Assembly: GCA_963702705.1 (NCBI GenBank)
Contig: CAVPDR010000002.1
Span: 1-64,000, forward strand
Direction of reading: 5' to 3'
DNA: 64,000 nucleotides
From: VRUE01 sp963702705
Lineage (GTDB): Bacteria; Actinomycetota; Thermoleophilia; Solirubrobacterales; 70-9
In this document: positions 41,654 through 49,947 of the stretch, piece by piece
Numbering within the stretch: position 1 is the stretch's first letter
Layout: every line of letters starts with the position of its first letter
Notes under the pieces: model-generated
The model's input: only the letters and a program-made list of their open reading frames with translations
Databases searched by the model: none
What the model was told of the DNA's origin: nothing
Made by a program: the position numbers and the translations under genes

Positions 41654-42543
41654 GGCGCCCGTCGCTTTGGCGGGCCGTTCTCGGTCTCGCCGCCATAGCC
41701 GCAATCGTCCTGGCGCTGCCGGCAGGCGCCCTGGCGGGGGATGGGTTCGATCTCAAGTTCCAGTTCGCGGCCGGCGATGGCTACAGGATGACCATCGCCG
41801 GCTATGACGCCACTGCCGTGATCAACGCGACCAAGCCCGATGGCGCGAACGGACGCGCCTGGAGCACCTACATCGCTCGCGGCAAGGTCAGCGCGACGGC
41901 GATCCACGCGGGCTTCGGCGCGCTGGGACGGATTGACATGCGCTTTCGTCCCTCCGGGGCCGTCAAATACGGCAAACGCCATCGCCACTGCGTTGGTGCC
42001 GATCGGTACACGATCCACCCGGGCGTTTTCGTCGGGTCAGTCCACTTCCACGGCGAGGGGGGCTACACCTCCGCCGACGTCCACCGCGTCAAGGGCAAAG
42101 TCGTCACACCGCGCTTCCTCAGGTGCCTCGACTCGTTTTTCGAAGAATTCGAAAGATTTCGTCACCGTAGGCCGCCGAAGAACAGGCCCAAGGTGACGCG
42201 GCTCAGCGCTTTCGCCCGCTCCGGCCTCACCGCGATGCTCTTCGGCGCCACCGAGCGCGCGGGCAAGGTCGGCTACCTGGCGGAGATCGAGCAGACCGTC
42301 GGCTCGCTGGGAGTCTTCCGCGGTGTATTCGTGCACGGATCGCCCGCCACCTTCGCCTTCGACGACGCGCTCGGCTTCGCCGGCGTCACGCCACCGCCAC
42401 CCTTCAGCGGCTCGGCCGATTTCCGGCGTGGGCCCAGCGGCGCCAAGAGCTGGACGGGATCTCTGGCGGTCTCCTTCCCGGGTGCGCCCAACGTCTCGCT
42501 GATCGACCTTCGCTTCAAAACCCAGCTGACGCGCAGCTGGTAG
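41650..42543 (+). CDS. Secreted protein of unknown function
   Basis: 297 residues. Signal peptide AVLGLAAIAAIVLALPAGALA. The mature part is predicted beta-rich with repeated aromatic/Gly strands and two Cys (HRHCVGAD and RCLDSF), plus a basic loop (RHRRPPKNRPK). No enzyme motif recognised. It is translationally coupled to the upstream protease (GTGAGG), suggesting a shared role in the envelope. Confidence 0.8.
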   Translation: MRRPSLWRAVLGLAAIAAIVLALPAGALAGDGFDLKFQFAAGDGYRMTIAGYDATAVINATKPDGANGRAWSTYIARGKVSATAIHAGFGALGRIDMRFRPSGAVKYGKRHRHCVGADRYTIHPGVFVGSVHFHGEGGYTSADVHRVKGKVVTPRFLRCLDSFFEEFERFRHRRPPKNRPKVTRLSAFARSGLTAMLFGATERAGKVGYLAEIEQTVGSLGVFRGVFVHGSPATFAFDDALGFAGVTPPPPFSGSADFRRGPSGAKSWTGSLAVSFPGAPNVSLIDLRFKTQLTRSW

Positions 42544-43470
42544 CTAGCCGCGCTTCGCGGTCAGCCTGAAGGAATAGGAGGCGGGGGACGGGTCGAGGCC
42601 GCCGGAGTCATCCCGGGCCCGCACTCTGAACCTATGCCGGCCAAGCGAGAGGACGGCGCTGGTGAAAGGTGACCGGCAGGCCCTGAACGGCTTGGCGTCG
42701 ATTCTGCACTGGAAGGTCGAGCCGGCCTCGTCGGCGACGAAACGAAAGGTGGGGGTGCGGTCGTGACCCTTGCGCGGCGGCTTGCGCACCAGCGTGGTTT
42801 GGGGAGCTCCGCGCCCGGCTTGTCCGCTCGGCCCGCCGCCCCCTCCGCCGTCCGATGCGCAGGGGCGCTCGCTCGGGGCGACCGAGTTGGGACGGGGGCT
42901 GGGAAAGACGGGCGAGAAATCCGTGGCGCTGTTGTCGCGGTCGTCGGTTGGCTCGAGCAGCGTGGGGCAGCCCGGGGCGATCGTGCGCCGCAGCGCCATT
43001 TCGCTCGGGATTGCGACGGCTGGAGGCCCGGCGGGACTCGGCAGCGAGCCAGCGAAGCCGCCCCAGGAAACACAGTCGATCGCCTCCCAGCAGACGGCGC
43101 CGCCGCTGGGATCGAGCTGGCCCGATGGGGTCAGTTCGGCATCCGGGGTGACGCCGAAGTGGCTCGCCGCCTCTGGCGTCGCAATCAAGATCGTGCTCTG
43201 GTTGGCATCGCCGGGGACGTTGGACGGCAGCACGTTGGCTTTGACTTCGTTGCCGGCGGCGCCGTAGGTGCGCAGGACGTGGGTGCCGACGAGGTTCTGG
43301 CCGCTGCGCCACATCTGCAGCTCGACGTACTCGTTCGCCGGTTCGAGCACGGATCCCGCGTAGACCTCGCGAATCGACATCTCGTGAAAGGTCGCCGAGG
43401 CCGCGGGCGATCCCACCCCCAGGGCGACCAGGGCCAGGGCGGCGGCCTGCAACAAGGTTCGGGACTTCAT
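42544..43470 (-). CDS. Secreted modular surface protein, short paralogue
   Basis: 308 residues. Signal peptide ending ASATFHEMSIREVYAGS. The N-terminal module (FHEMSIREV..ANEYVELQMWRSGQNLVGTH) resembles lamin-tail-like domains. A Gly-rich linker leads to one beta-sandwich repeat with the pattern TFQCRIDAKPFRAC..P....LGRHRFRVRARDDSG..DPSPASYSF. It is a shorter paralogue of the adjacent upstream gene, whose stop overlaps its start by 4 bp. A role in adhesion is inference. Confidence 0.82.
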   Translation of the reverse strand: MKSRTLLQAAALALVALGVGSPAASATFHEMSIREVYAGSVLEPANEYVELQMWRSGQNLVGTHVLRTYGAAGNEVKANVLPSNVPGDANQSTILIATPEAASHFGVTPDAELTPSGQLDPSGGAVCWEAIDCVSWGGFAGSLPSPAGPPAVAIPSEMALRRTIAPGCPTLLEPTDDRDNSATDFSPVFPSPRPNSVAPSERPCASDGGGGGGPSGQAGRGAPQTTLVRKPPRKGHDRTPTFRFVADEAGSTFQCRIDAKPFRACRSPFTSAVLSLGRHRFRVRARDDSGGLDPSPASYSFRLTAKRG

Positions 43471-45299
43471 GGTCTGGTGATCCTGAAGGCGAAGGTCGCG
43501 GGCGAGGGGTCGGCGATTCCATCGAGAATGGCGCGGACCGCGAGCAGGTGACGACCGAGGGGCAGCGCCTTGGTCGTCAACGGGGAGTGGCAGGCCTTGA
43601 ACGGACCCCGGTCGAGCTTGCATTGGAACGTCGCTCCGGTGCCGCCCGGGCCAAAGCGGAAAGTCGGCGTGCGGTCGTGGGTCCTGGTGCTTGGTTTCCC
43701 GGAGATCTTCGTGTTCGGCGCCGGTTTCGGCACCGGTCCCGGGGCGCCGACCGGCGTCGGGGGAGACAGGGGAGCACTCGTCAGGACCACGGTGAAGCTG
43801 TAGCCGGCAGGGCTTGGGTCGACGTTGTCGCTGGGGTCGATCGCGCGCACCTGGAAGCTGTGCGGCCCGTTGGCGAGATCCGCATACGAGATTCCACTGG
43901 GGGCGCATGGGTTGAAGCCCCCGTTGTCGAGCTGGCACTGAAAGGTCGAGCCTGGCTCATTGGAGCTGTAGGTGAAGGTGGCGATCGAGCTGTCGCTTGG
44001 ATCCGGAGGCTTGGATTCGAGCGTGGTCTGGGGCGGCGTTTCGTCGACCAGCGTGTTGTCCACGGTCCACTTGAATTCGTCGGCGACGCCGGCGTTGCCG
44101 GCTTTGTCCGTCGCCGCAACCTTGAAGGTCCATTCGCCGTCGCCGAGCGGGCCGGGGTGTCCGGCGTCGGGGTAGGTCTTGCCGGTGGAAGGGCAACTGC
44201 TGAAGCTGTCGGGTTCGCCGCTCCGCTCGAGGCTGCACTGGAAGGTCGAACCTGTCTCGCTGGAGCTGTAGGTAAAGGCGGCGCTGTTGCCCGAGCTTGG
44301 GTTCGGTGGACTGGTGAGGATCGTCGCCGTCGGCGCCGTCAGGTCTATCCGCCATTTGTAGGTCGCCGGAGTCGGGTCGGCGCCGGCCGAGTTGACGGCG
44401 CGGACTTCGAAGACACGACTTCCCTCGCCCAGCCCGGAGTAAGTCTTCGGTGAGCTGCATGGACCGAACCCCGGGTCGCTGTCGAGTTTGCATTCGAAGC
44501 TCGCCCCTTCGGCCGGGCTTGCCGTGAACGAGAACGACGCGGCGGTGCTCTTTGTCGGATCGGCAGGGTTTGTCGGCAACGTCGTGATCGTCGTGTTCGG
44601 CAGCGACGGACAGGCTTTCTCGGTGGGCGCGGTCGCATTGTTGCGCGGTTTGGGGTCCTGCTCGCTGAAGTCGGCAGCGCTGTTGTCGCTGTCGTCGGTC
44701 GGCGGCGGGTCGAGCAGGGTTGAGCAGCCGGCGGCAATCGAGCGTCGCAGCGCCTTGCCGGCCGTGACCCCGGCCGGCGAGGCCGGGCTGCCGACCTTCA
44801 GTTCGGGCAGGTGAGAGGGGAGGGGACCGCTGAAGCTGCCCCAGGCGACGCAGTCGGGAGGGGCGCCTTCGGTCCAACAGACAGCGCCGCCGGCCGGCGA
44901 GAGGTTGAGGTTGGCGTCGCCGGCATCGGGTGCCGGCATTTCGTCGAAGTGCAGGGAGTATTCGCTGTCTGCGATCAGAATCGTCGCCTGGTTGACGCCG
45001 TTGGCGACGCTGCTGGGCAGGACGAAGTCGTCGTTGACGCTGCCGTTGGGGTTGTAGGCGACGAGGTGGTGGCCGCCGACGAAGTTCTGGCCCGCGGTCC
45101 ACATCTGCAACTCGACGTAGCTCGCGTTGTCGGCCCCGCCAGGGTAGACCTCGCGAATCGACATCTCGTGGAAGGTCGCGAGCGCCGGTGGCGCGAGCGC
45201 GAGCGCCAGCAGGGCGAAGCAGGCAAGGATCGGCAGGGCGAGGCGGCCCCCCCTGCTCGCAGCGTGCCCACCCCGGTCTCCACCAGCCTGCGTACCCAT
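43467..45299 (-). CDS. Secreted modular surface protein, long paralogue
   Basis: About 610 residues. Signal peptide LPILACFALLALALAPPALA followed by the same FHEMSIREVYPGG module as its neighbour. At least four tandem beta-sandwich repeats follow, each with F.C.LD.....C.SP and VRA.D....DP.PA patterns and a Pro-rich spacer before the last. The start is ATG 45299, 7 nt after TATGCA; an in-frame ATG lies at 45311. Looks like a duplication pair with 42544-43470. Confidence 0.83.
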   Translation of the reverse strand: MGTQAGGDRGGHAASRGGRLALPILACFALLALALAPPALATFHEMSIREVYPGGADNASYVELQMWTAGQNFVGGHHLVAYNPNGSVNDDFVLPSSVANGVNQATILIADSEYSLHFDEMPAPDAGDANLNLSPAGGAVCWTEGAPPDCVAWGSFSGPLPSHLPELKVGSPASPAGVTAGKALRRSIAAGCSTLLDPPPTDDSDNSAADFSEQDPKPRNNATAPTEKACPSLPNTTITTLPTNPADPTKSTAASFSFTASPAEGASFECKLDSDPGFGPCSSPKTYSGLGEGSRVFEVRAVNSAGADPTPATYKWRIDLTAPTATILTSPPNPSSGNSAAFTYSSSETGSTFQCSLERSGEPDSFSSCPSTGKTYPDAGHPGPLGDGEWTFKVAATDKAGNAGVADEFKWTVDNTLVDETPPQTTLESKPPDPSDSSIATFTYSSNEPGSTFQCQLDNGGFNPCAPSGISYADLANGPHSFQVRAIDPSDNVDPSPAGYSFTVVLTSAPLSPPTPVGAPGPVPKPAPNTKISGKPSTRTHDRTPTFRFGPGGTGATFQCKLDRGPFKACHSPLTTKALPLGRHLLAVRAILDGIADPSPATFAFRITRP

Positions 45300-45358
45300 G
45301 CGTTTGTGCATACGACGGATCGTGGGCCGGGGTTCAAATGTTCACCGGGCTCTGTCGC

Positions 45359-45364
45359 TAGGCT
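45359..45364 (+). promoter_or_regulatory. -10 box of ispG
   Basis: TAGGCT, identical to the proC box, lies 6 nt before an ATC codon. Its TAG is also the in-frame stop that closes the ispG frame upstream, so translation must begin after it. Confidence 0.5.
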
Positions 45365-45370
45365 TGCGAG

Positions 45371-46624
45371 ATCGCCTCCAAGCGCCAGATATTCGTCGGC
45401 GGCGTCCCAATCGGCGGCGGCGCCCCCGTCGTCGTCCAGACGATGACCAAGACCGAGACCGCCAACTTGGCGGCGACGATGGAGCAGATTCGCAAGGTCG
45501 CCGACGCCGGCGCCGACATCGTGCGGGTCGCGGTGCCCCGCGACGAGGACGTCGAGGCGCTGAAGACGATCGTCATCGAGTCGCCGATCCCGGTGATCGC
45601 CGACATCCACTTCAACCACACCCTGGCGCTGAAGGCGATCGACGCCGGCGCCCACTGCATCCGGCTCAACCCCGGCAACATCGGCGGCCGCGACAAGGTC
45701 GCCGAGGTGGCCGAGCGGGCGACGGCGAAGGGCGTGCCGATGCGGATCGGCGTCAACTCGGGCTCGCTGCCCAAGCATCTGCACGCGCTCGAGCGCGAGA
45801 GCCCGGTCGAGGCGCTGGTCGCCGCCGCGGTCGAGTTCGTGGAGCTGATGGAGTCGCTGGACTTCGAAAACTTCAAGGTCTCGATCAAGTCGACCAACGT
45901 GCCCAACACGATCGCCGCCAACCGCCTGTTGTCGGAGAAGATTCCCTACCCGCTGCATCTGGGGATCACCGAGGCCGGCACCAAGTGGTCGGGCTCGCTC
46001 AAGTCCTCGGTCGGCCTCGGCACGCTGCTGGCCGACGGGATCGGCGACACGATCCGGATCAGCCTCTCGACCTTCCACGCCGAGGAGGAGGTCAAGGTCG
46101 CCTGGGAGATCCTCAAGGCGCTGCAGCTGCGCGAGCGCGGCCCGGTCCTGATCGCCTGCCCGACCTGCGGTCGCCTGCAGTTCGACATGGACTCGGTCGT
46201 GGCCGAAATCGAGCAGCGCCTGGAAGGCTACGCCGAGCCGATCGAGGTCGCCGTGCTCGGCTGCGCGGTGAACGGGATCGGCGAGGCCAGCCACGCCGAC
46301 TTCGGCATCGCCGGAGCCAAGAACGAGGGCCTGATCTACGCCCACGGCAAGCCGCTGCGCAAGGTCGCGCAGGAGAAGCTCGTCGACACGCTCTTCGAGG
46401 AGATCGACAAGTCGCTCGACCGCGGCGCGGTCGAGTTCGACGAGGACGAGTCCCGCGAGGGGGCCGCCTGGCTGGCGAAAATCGAGGAGGAAAACGCCGG
46501 CGAACTTACGCCGGAGAAGATCGCCAAGCTGGAGCACGAAGCTGCCGAAAAGGGCGAGTCGGACAAGGTGCTGCTGGATGAGGATGTGTCTCCGACTGCC
46601 GGACGTCGGTTCACCAGGGCCTGA
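45371..46624 (+). CDS. ispG: 4-hydroxy-3-methylbut-2-enyl diphosphate synthase
   Basis: Fe-S enzyme of the MEP pathway (GcpE). 4Fe-4S ligands lie in ACPTCGR and LGCAVNGIGE. The conserved start IFVGGVPIGGGAPVVVQTMTK begins upstream of the first ATG (45443), and the frame is closed by TAG at 45359-45361 with no ATG, GTG or TTG between. The -10 TAGGCT and 6-nt spacing point to ATC at 45371 as a rare start, giving 417 residues. About 50 extra acidic/Lys residues extend the C-terminus. Starting at ATG 45443 would remove the conserved GGVPIGGGAP segment. Confidence 0.9.
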   Translation: MASKRQIFVGGVPIGGGAPVVVQTMTKTETANLAATMEQIRKVADAGADIVRVAVPRDEDVEALKTIVIESPIPVIADIHFNHTLALKAIDAGAHCIRLNPGNIGGRDKVAEVAERATAKGVPMRIGVNSGSLPKHLHALERESPVEALVAAAVEFVELMESLDFENFKVSIKSTNVPNTIAANRLLSEKIPYPLHLGITEAGTKWSGSLKSSVGLGTLLADGIGDTIRISLSTFHAEEEVKVAWEILKALQLRERGPVLIACPTCGRLQFDMDSVVAEIEQRLEGYAEPIEVAVLGCAVNGIGEASHADFGIAGAKNEGLIYAHGKPLRKVAQEKLVDTLFEEIDKSLDRGAVEFDEDESREGAAWLAKIEEENAGELTPEKIAKLEHEAAEKGESDKVLLDEDVSPTAGRRFTRA

Positions 46625-46751
46625 CGTCGAAGGCGCGGCGGGTCCTGTCGCGCCGGTCACCCCCACGGTGCTCGCCGCTTACGCGCCTCCGCGCCGCGGG
46701 GGACCCCCGCCCGCCACGCCACCCCCCGCGAGCAGCGGTTAGGTTTCGCGG

Positions 46752-48440
46752 GTGACTCGGTTTAGCCAGAGCTTCATTCCCACCTTGAAGGACGCGCCTG
46801 CGGATGCGGAGGCCCTGTCCCACAAGCTGATGGTTAGAGCGGGGTTGATTCGGCAGGTTGGGGCGGGGCTTTGGTCTTATTTGCCGGCCGGCTGGCGGGT
46901 TGAGCGGAAGGTCGAGGGGATCGTTCGCGAGGAGATGGAGGGGATCGGGGCTCAGGAGATGCTGATGCCCGTGCTGCAGCCTTCGGAGGCCTGGGAGAAG
47001 ACGGGGCGGTACTCGATCGACGAGCTGTTCAAGCTGGAGGACCGCAAGGGGGCTCCGATGGTGCTGGCGATGACGCATGAGGAGTGCGTGACCCAGCACG
47101 TGGCCCGGGAGGTGCGCTCCTACCGGGATCTGCCCCTGATGCTGTTTCACATCCAGACCAAGGAGCGCGACGAGCCGCGACCGCGGGCCGGGATTTTGCG
47201 CACGCGTGAGTTCACGATGAAGGACGCCTACTCCTTCGACCGCGACGAGGCGGGGCTGGCGCGCTCCTACGAGCTTCAAAGTGGCGCCTACGAGCGCATC
47301 CTCGACCGCTGCGGGCTTCGCTGGTACCGGGTCGAGTCCGACGTCGGGATGATGGGCGGCTCCGGTGCCCACGAGTACATGGCGCCTTGCCCGGCCGGCG
47401 AGAACGAGGTCGCGTTGGCGCCGGGCTACGCCGCCAACGTCGAGATCGCCTCGGCCGAGGCGCAGCCGGTCGAGCTGCCGCCGCCGCTCGCGGCACCGGA
47501 AAGGGTTTCGACCCCCGGCTCGACCACGATTGACATGGTCGCGGGAGCCCTGTCGCTGCCGCCCGGCGCCTTGATCAAGTCCGTGCCGAGGATGGTCGAG
47601 GGGCGTGGCTTGGTGCTCGTCCTCCTGCGCGGACACCACCGGCTCAACGAGGTCAAGCTGCGCAATGCGCTCGGCGCCGACTCGCGACAGGCGAGCCCGC
47701 CGGAGATCGAGGCGGAGATCGGTCCGGTCGGCTACATCGGCCCCGTCGGCGCGACGGTGCCCGTCGTCAAGGACGCCGCGATCGCGGGCGACTCGTTTGT
47801 CTGCGGCGCCAACGAGCTGGACGTCCACCTTCGCGGCGTCAAGCCCGGCCGCGACTTCGAGTTCGAAGAGCTCGACGTGCGCACGGTCGAGGCCGGCGAC
47901 ACTGCACCCGGCGGCGGCACGATCGAGGTCGAGCCGGCGATCGAGGTCGGCAACATCTTCAAGCTCGGCACGCGTTACTCGGAGCCGCTCGGGGCGACCT
48001 TCCTCGACGAGACCGGCAAGGAGCGGGCGATCGTGATGGGCAGCTACGGGATCGGACCGGCACGGATCGCGGCGGCGGCGATTGAGCAGGGCGCCGATGA
48101 GCGCGGGATCGTCTGGCCGGCCTCGATCGCGCCCTGGCAGGTCCACCTGGTCTCGCTCGCCAAGGCCGGCGAGGAGGAGCGCGCCGCCGCCGACGGCCTC
48201 TACGAGGAGCTCAGGGGCGTCGGGATCGAGGTCCTCTACGACGAGCGCGACGCCGGCACGGGGGAGAAGCTGACCGATGCCGAGTTGCTCGGCTGTCCGC
48301 TGCGGATCGTCGTCGGCCGCCGCGGCCTCGCCGAGGGTGTGGTCGAGGCCAGCGAGCGCGGTTCCGGCGCCGAGCACAGGCTGCCCGTCGCGGACGCGGC
48401 GGCCCAGGCGCTGGCGCTGCTCCAGCGCGGCGATGGCTGA
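46752..48440 (+). CDS. proS: Prolyl-tRNA synthetase, bacterial type
   Basis: 562 residues, class II. Motif 1 region GAGLWSYLPAGWRVERKVE, motif 2 RPRAGILRTREFTMKDAYSF, an inserted editing domain (INS, about 225-385) with a GPVGYIGPVGA segment, motif 3 GSYGIGPARI, then an anticodon-binding domain. GTG start 6 nt after TAGGTT (46740-46745). The 127 bp before it are very GC-rich with nothing else recognised. Overlaps pgsA by 8 bp. Confidence 0.95.
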   Translation: MTRFSQSFIPTLKDAPADAEALSHKLMVRAGLIRQVGAGLWSYLPAGWRVERKVEGIVREEMEGIGAQEMLMPVLQPSEAWEKTGRYSIDELFKLEDRKGAPMVLAMTHEECVTQHVAREVRSYRDLPLMLFHIQTKERDEPRPRAGILRTREFTMKDAYSFDRDEAGLARSYELQSGAYERILDRCGLRWYRVESDVGMMGGSGAHEYMAPCPAGENEVALAPGYAANVEIASAEAQPVELPPPLAAPERVSTPGSTTIDMVAGALSLPPGALIKSVPRMVEGRGLVLVLLRGHHRLNEVKLRNALGADSRQASPPEIEAEIGPVGYIGPVGATVPVVKDAAIAGDSFVCGANELDVHLRGVKPGRDFEFEELDVRTVEAGDTAPGGGTIEVEPAIEVGNIFKLGTRYSEPLGATFLDETGKERAIVMGSYGIGPARIAAAAIEQGADERGIVWPASIAPWQVHLVSLAKAGEEERAAADGLYEELRGVGIEVLYDERDAGTGEKLTDAELLGCPLRIVVGRRGLAEGVVEASERGSGAEHRLPVADAAAQALALLQRGDG

Positions 48441-49089
48441 CACGGCCCCCTTCGGTCGCGGCCGGGTTCGCCGCCTCTTCGGCCTCGATCGCAGCGGGCC
48501 GCCGCCGCGTGAGGTGCGTAAGGGCGAACCGCTCAATCCCTGGACAATTCCCAACGCGGTCGGCTACCTGCGGCTCGCGGCGCTGCCGCTCTTCCTCTGG
48601 CTGGCCTTCGAATCCGGCGACGGTCGCAGCGCTGCCGCCGCGATCGTCTTCTGGCTGATCGCCGCCGGCGACTACCTCGATGGCTTCCTCGCCCGCGTCA
48701 CCGGCCAGTACAGCCGCCTCGGCTCGATCCTCGACCCCCTCGTCGACCGGCTGACGATTCTCTCGGGCGCCGTCGTCTGTTGGCATTTCGAACTGCTGCC
48801 GCGCTGGGCCCTGGCCCTGCTCGCCATGCGTGAGCTGGCGATGCTGGTCCTCGCCCAGTACGGGCTGCGTCACGGCGTCGAGATCCGGGTCAACTGGCCG
48901 GGCCGGATCTCGGTCTTCCCGATCATGGGAGGGATCTTCTTCGCCATGGTCTTCGCCGGCTGGGTTCCGGCGGCGCTGCTGATCGTCGGCCTGGTCCTGG
49001 CGATCGTCGCCACCGTGCTCTACGCGCAGACCGGGATTCGCGAAGTACGGCGCTCCCGCGCTTTGCAAGAGCACGGCCAAGCGCGATAA
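48433..49089 (+). CDS. pgsA: CDP-alcohol phosphatidyltransferase, PgsA-like
   Basis: 218 residues, about six membrane segments. The full CDP-alcohol phosphatidyltransferase motif is present: DYLDGFLARVTGQYSRLGS followed by ILDPLVD. Likely makes phosphatidylglycerol phosphate; a PIP or cardiolipin synthase role is possible because Actinobacteria have several members. A basic N-terminal cytoplasmic stretch precedes PNAVGYLRL. Confidence 0.9.
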   Translation: MADTAPFGRGRVRRLFGLDRSGPPPREVRKGEPLNPWTIPNAVGYLRLAALPLFLWLAFESGDGRSAAAAIVFWLIAAGDYLDGFLARVTGQYSRLGSILDPLVDRLTILSGAVVCWHFELLPRWALALLAMRELAMLVLAQYGLRHGVEIRVNWPGRISVFPIMGGIFFAMVFAGWVPAALLIVGLVLAIVATVLYAQTGIREVRRSRALQEHGQAR

Positions 49090-49102
49090 ACCTTCAACCT
49101 TC

Positions 49103-49130
49103 GGTTGACCCTTGGGCCGCACTACCTATA
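49103..49130 (+). promoter_or_regulatory. Sigma-70-type promoter of the RsiG-FHA-MerR operon
   Basis: TTGACC (49103-49108) and TATAAT (49125-49130) are separated by 16 bp, the best consensus housekeeping promoter in the window. A 5' leader of about 43 nt with AAGGAG follows before 49181. Confidence 0.75.
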
Positions 49131-49180
49131 ATCGCTCGCAGCGGCCGAACTGAGGCCAAGACCAGCGACGAAGGAGCGAG

Positions 49181-49447
49181 ATGGAGGACACATTCCCCGA
49201 TCTTGGTTCGCTCAGCGACGAGGAGCTGAAGAACCTGATCGACAGCCTTACCGAGGAGGAGAACGAGATCTCCTACAAGCGGCGCGTCCTGCACGGCAAG
49301 ATCGACATCCTCCGCGCCGAGCTGGTCAACCGGCTGCGCAACAAACACGACCGCGGCGACACCATGTTCTCCGGCGACGACGTGGCGCAGCTGACCGAGA
49401 TCCTCGCCGGCAAGGCGCAGGCGCCCGAGGACGACTCCGCCGCCTGA
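49181..49447 (+). CDS. RsiG-like small protein (c-di-GMP-binding anti-sigma family)
   Basis: 88 residues, two long helices. EENEISYKRRVLHGKIDILR fits the RsiG signature E-x3-S-x2-R-x3-Q-x3-D with His at the Gln position. In Streptomyces RsiG has two copies and, with c-di-GMP, holds sigma WhiG; in Rubrobacter a single-motif protein acts as a homodimer. This one has a single copy. No sigma-factor gene lies in the window. Strong promoter and AAGGAG ribosome-binding site. Role inferred from the motif. Confidence 0.75.
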   Translation: MEDTFPDLGSLSDEELKNLIDSLTEEENEISYKRRVLHGKIDILRAELVNRLRNKHDRGDTMFSGDDVAQLTEILAGKAQAPEDDSAA

Positions 49448-49460
49448 GGCACAGCGCTCG

Positions 49461-49943
49461 ATGGCCGTCCACTGCCCAGACTGCGGCTTCGCCAACCCCG
49501 AGGGCGCCAACTACTGCCAGAAGTGCGGTGCCTTCCTCGGCGGTCCCGCCGAGTCCGGGACGGCCGGCGACGAGCCGACGACGATGACCTACACCGTCGA
49601 CGACACCGGCGAGATGCAGCCGGTCGACATCGACGAGACGGTCGAGCGCAGCGGCGCGGCCCTTGTCATTCGTGCCGGCGGCGGTCGCGCGGGCGAGAGC
49701 TTCGCCCTCGACGAGGACCGGGTCAGCATCGGCCGCAGCCCGGATGCAGGAGTCTTCCTCGACGACGTCACCGTCTCCCGCAACCACGCGCTGCTGGTCC
49801 GCCGCCGCGACGGCCTCTACATCGACGACCTCGGCTCGCTCAACGGCACCTACGTCAACCGGCGCCGCATCGAGTCGCACCGGCTCGCCGACGGCGACGA
49901 GATCCAGGTCGGCAAGTACAAGCTCAGTTACCTGGAGAAGTAG
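49461..49943 (+). CDS. Zinc-ribbon FHA-domain protein (GarA-like)
   Basis: 160 residues. N-terminal zinc ribbon HCPDCGFANPEGANYCQKCG (CxxC...CxxC), an acidic linker with a TMTY.VDDT stretch that could be phosphorylated, and a C-terminal FHA domain (VSIGRSPDAGVFL, VSRNHALLV, LGSLNGTYVN) that binds phosphothreonine. The layout resembles mycobacterial GarA, which regulates 2-oxoglutarate metabolism under Ser/Thr kinases. The neighbouring MerR gene supports this parallel. Confidence 0.88.
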   Translation: MAVHCPDCGFANPEGANYCQKCGAFLGGPAESGTAGDEPTTMTYTVDDTGEMQPVDIDETVERSGAALVIRAGGGRAGESFALDEDRVSIGRSPDAGVFLDDVTVSRNHALLVRRRDGLYIDDLGSLNGTYVNRRRIESHRLADGDEIQVGKYKLSYLEK

Positions 49944-49947
49944 GCAG

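Noticed and set aside
46625..46751. Gene or RNA in the GC-rich gap before proS
   Set aside because: No start, ribosome-binding site or convincing nested stem; only the proS -10 box is recognisable.
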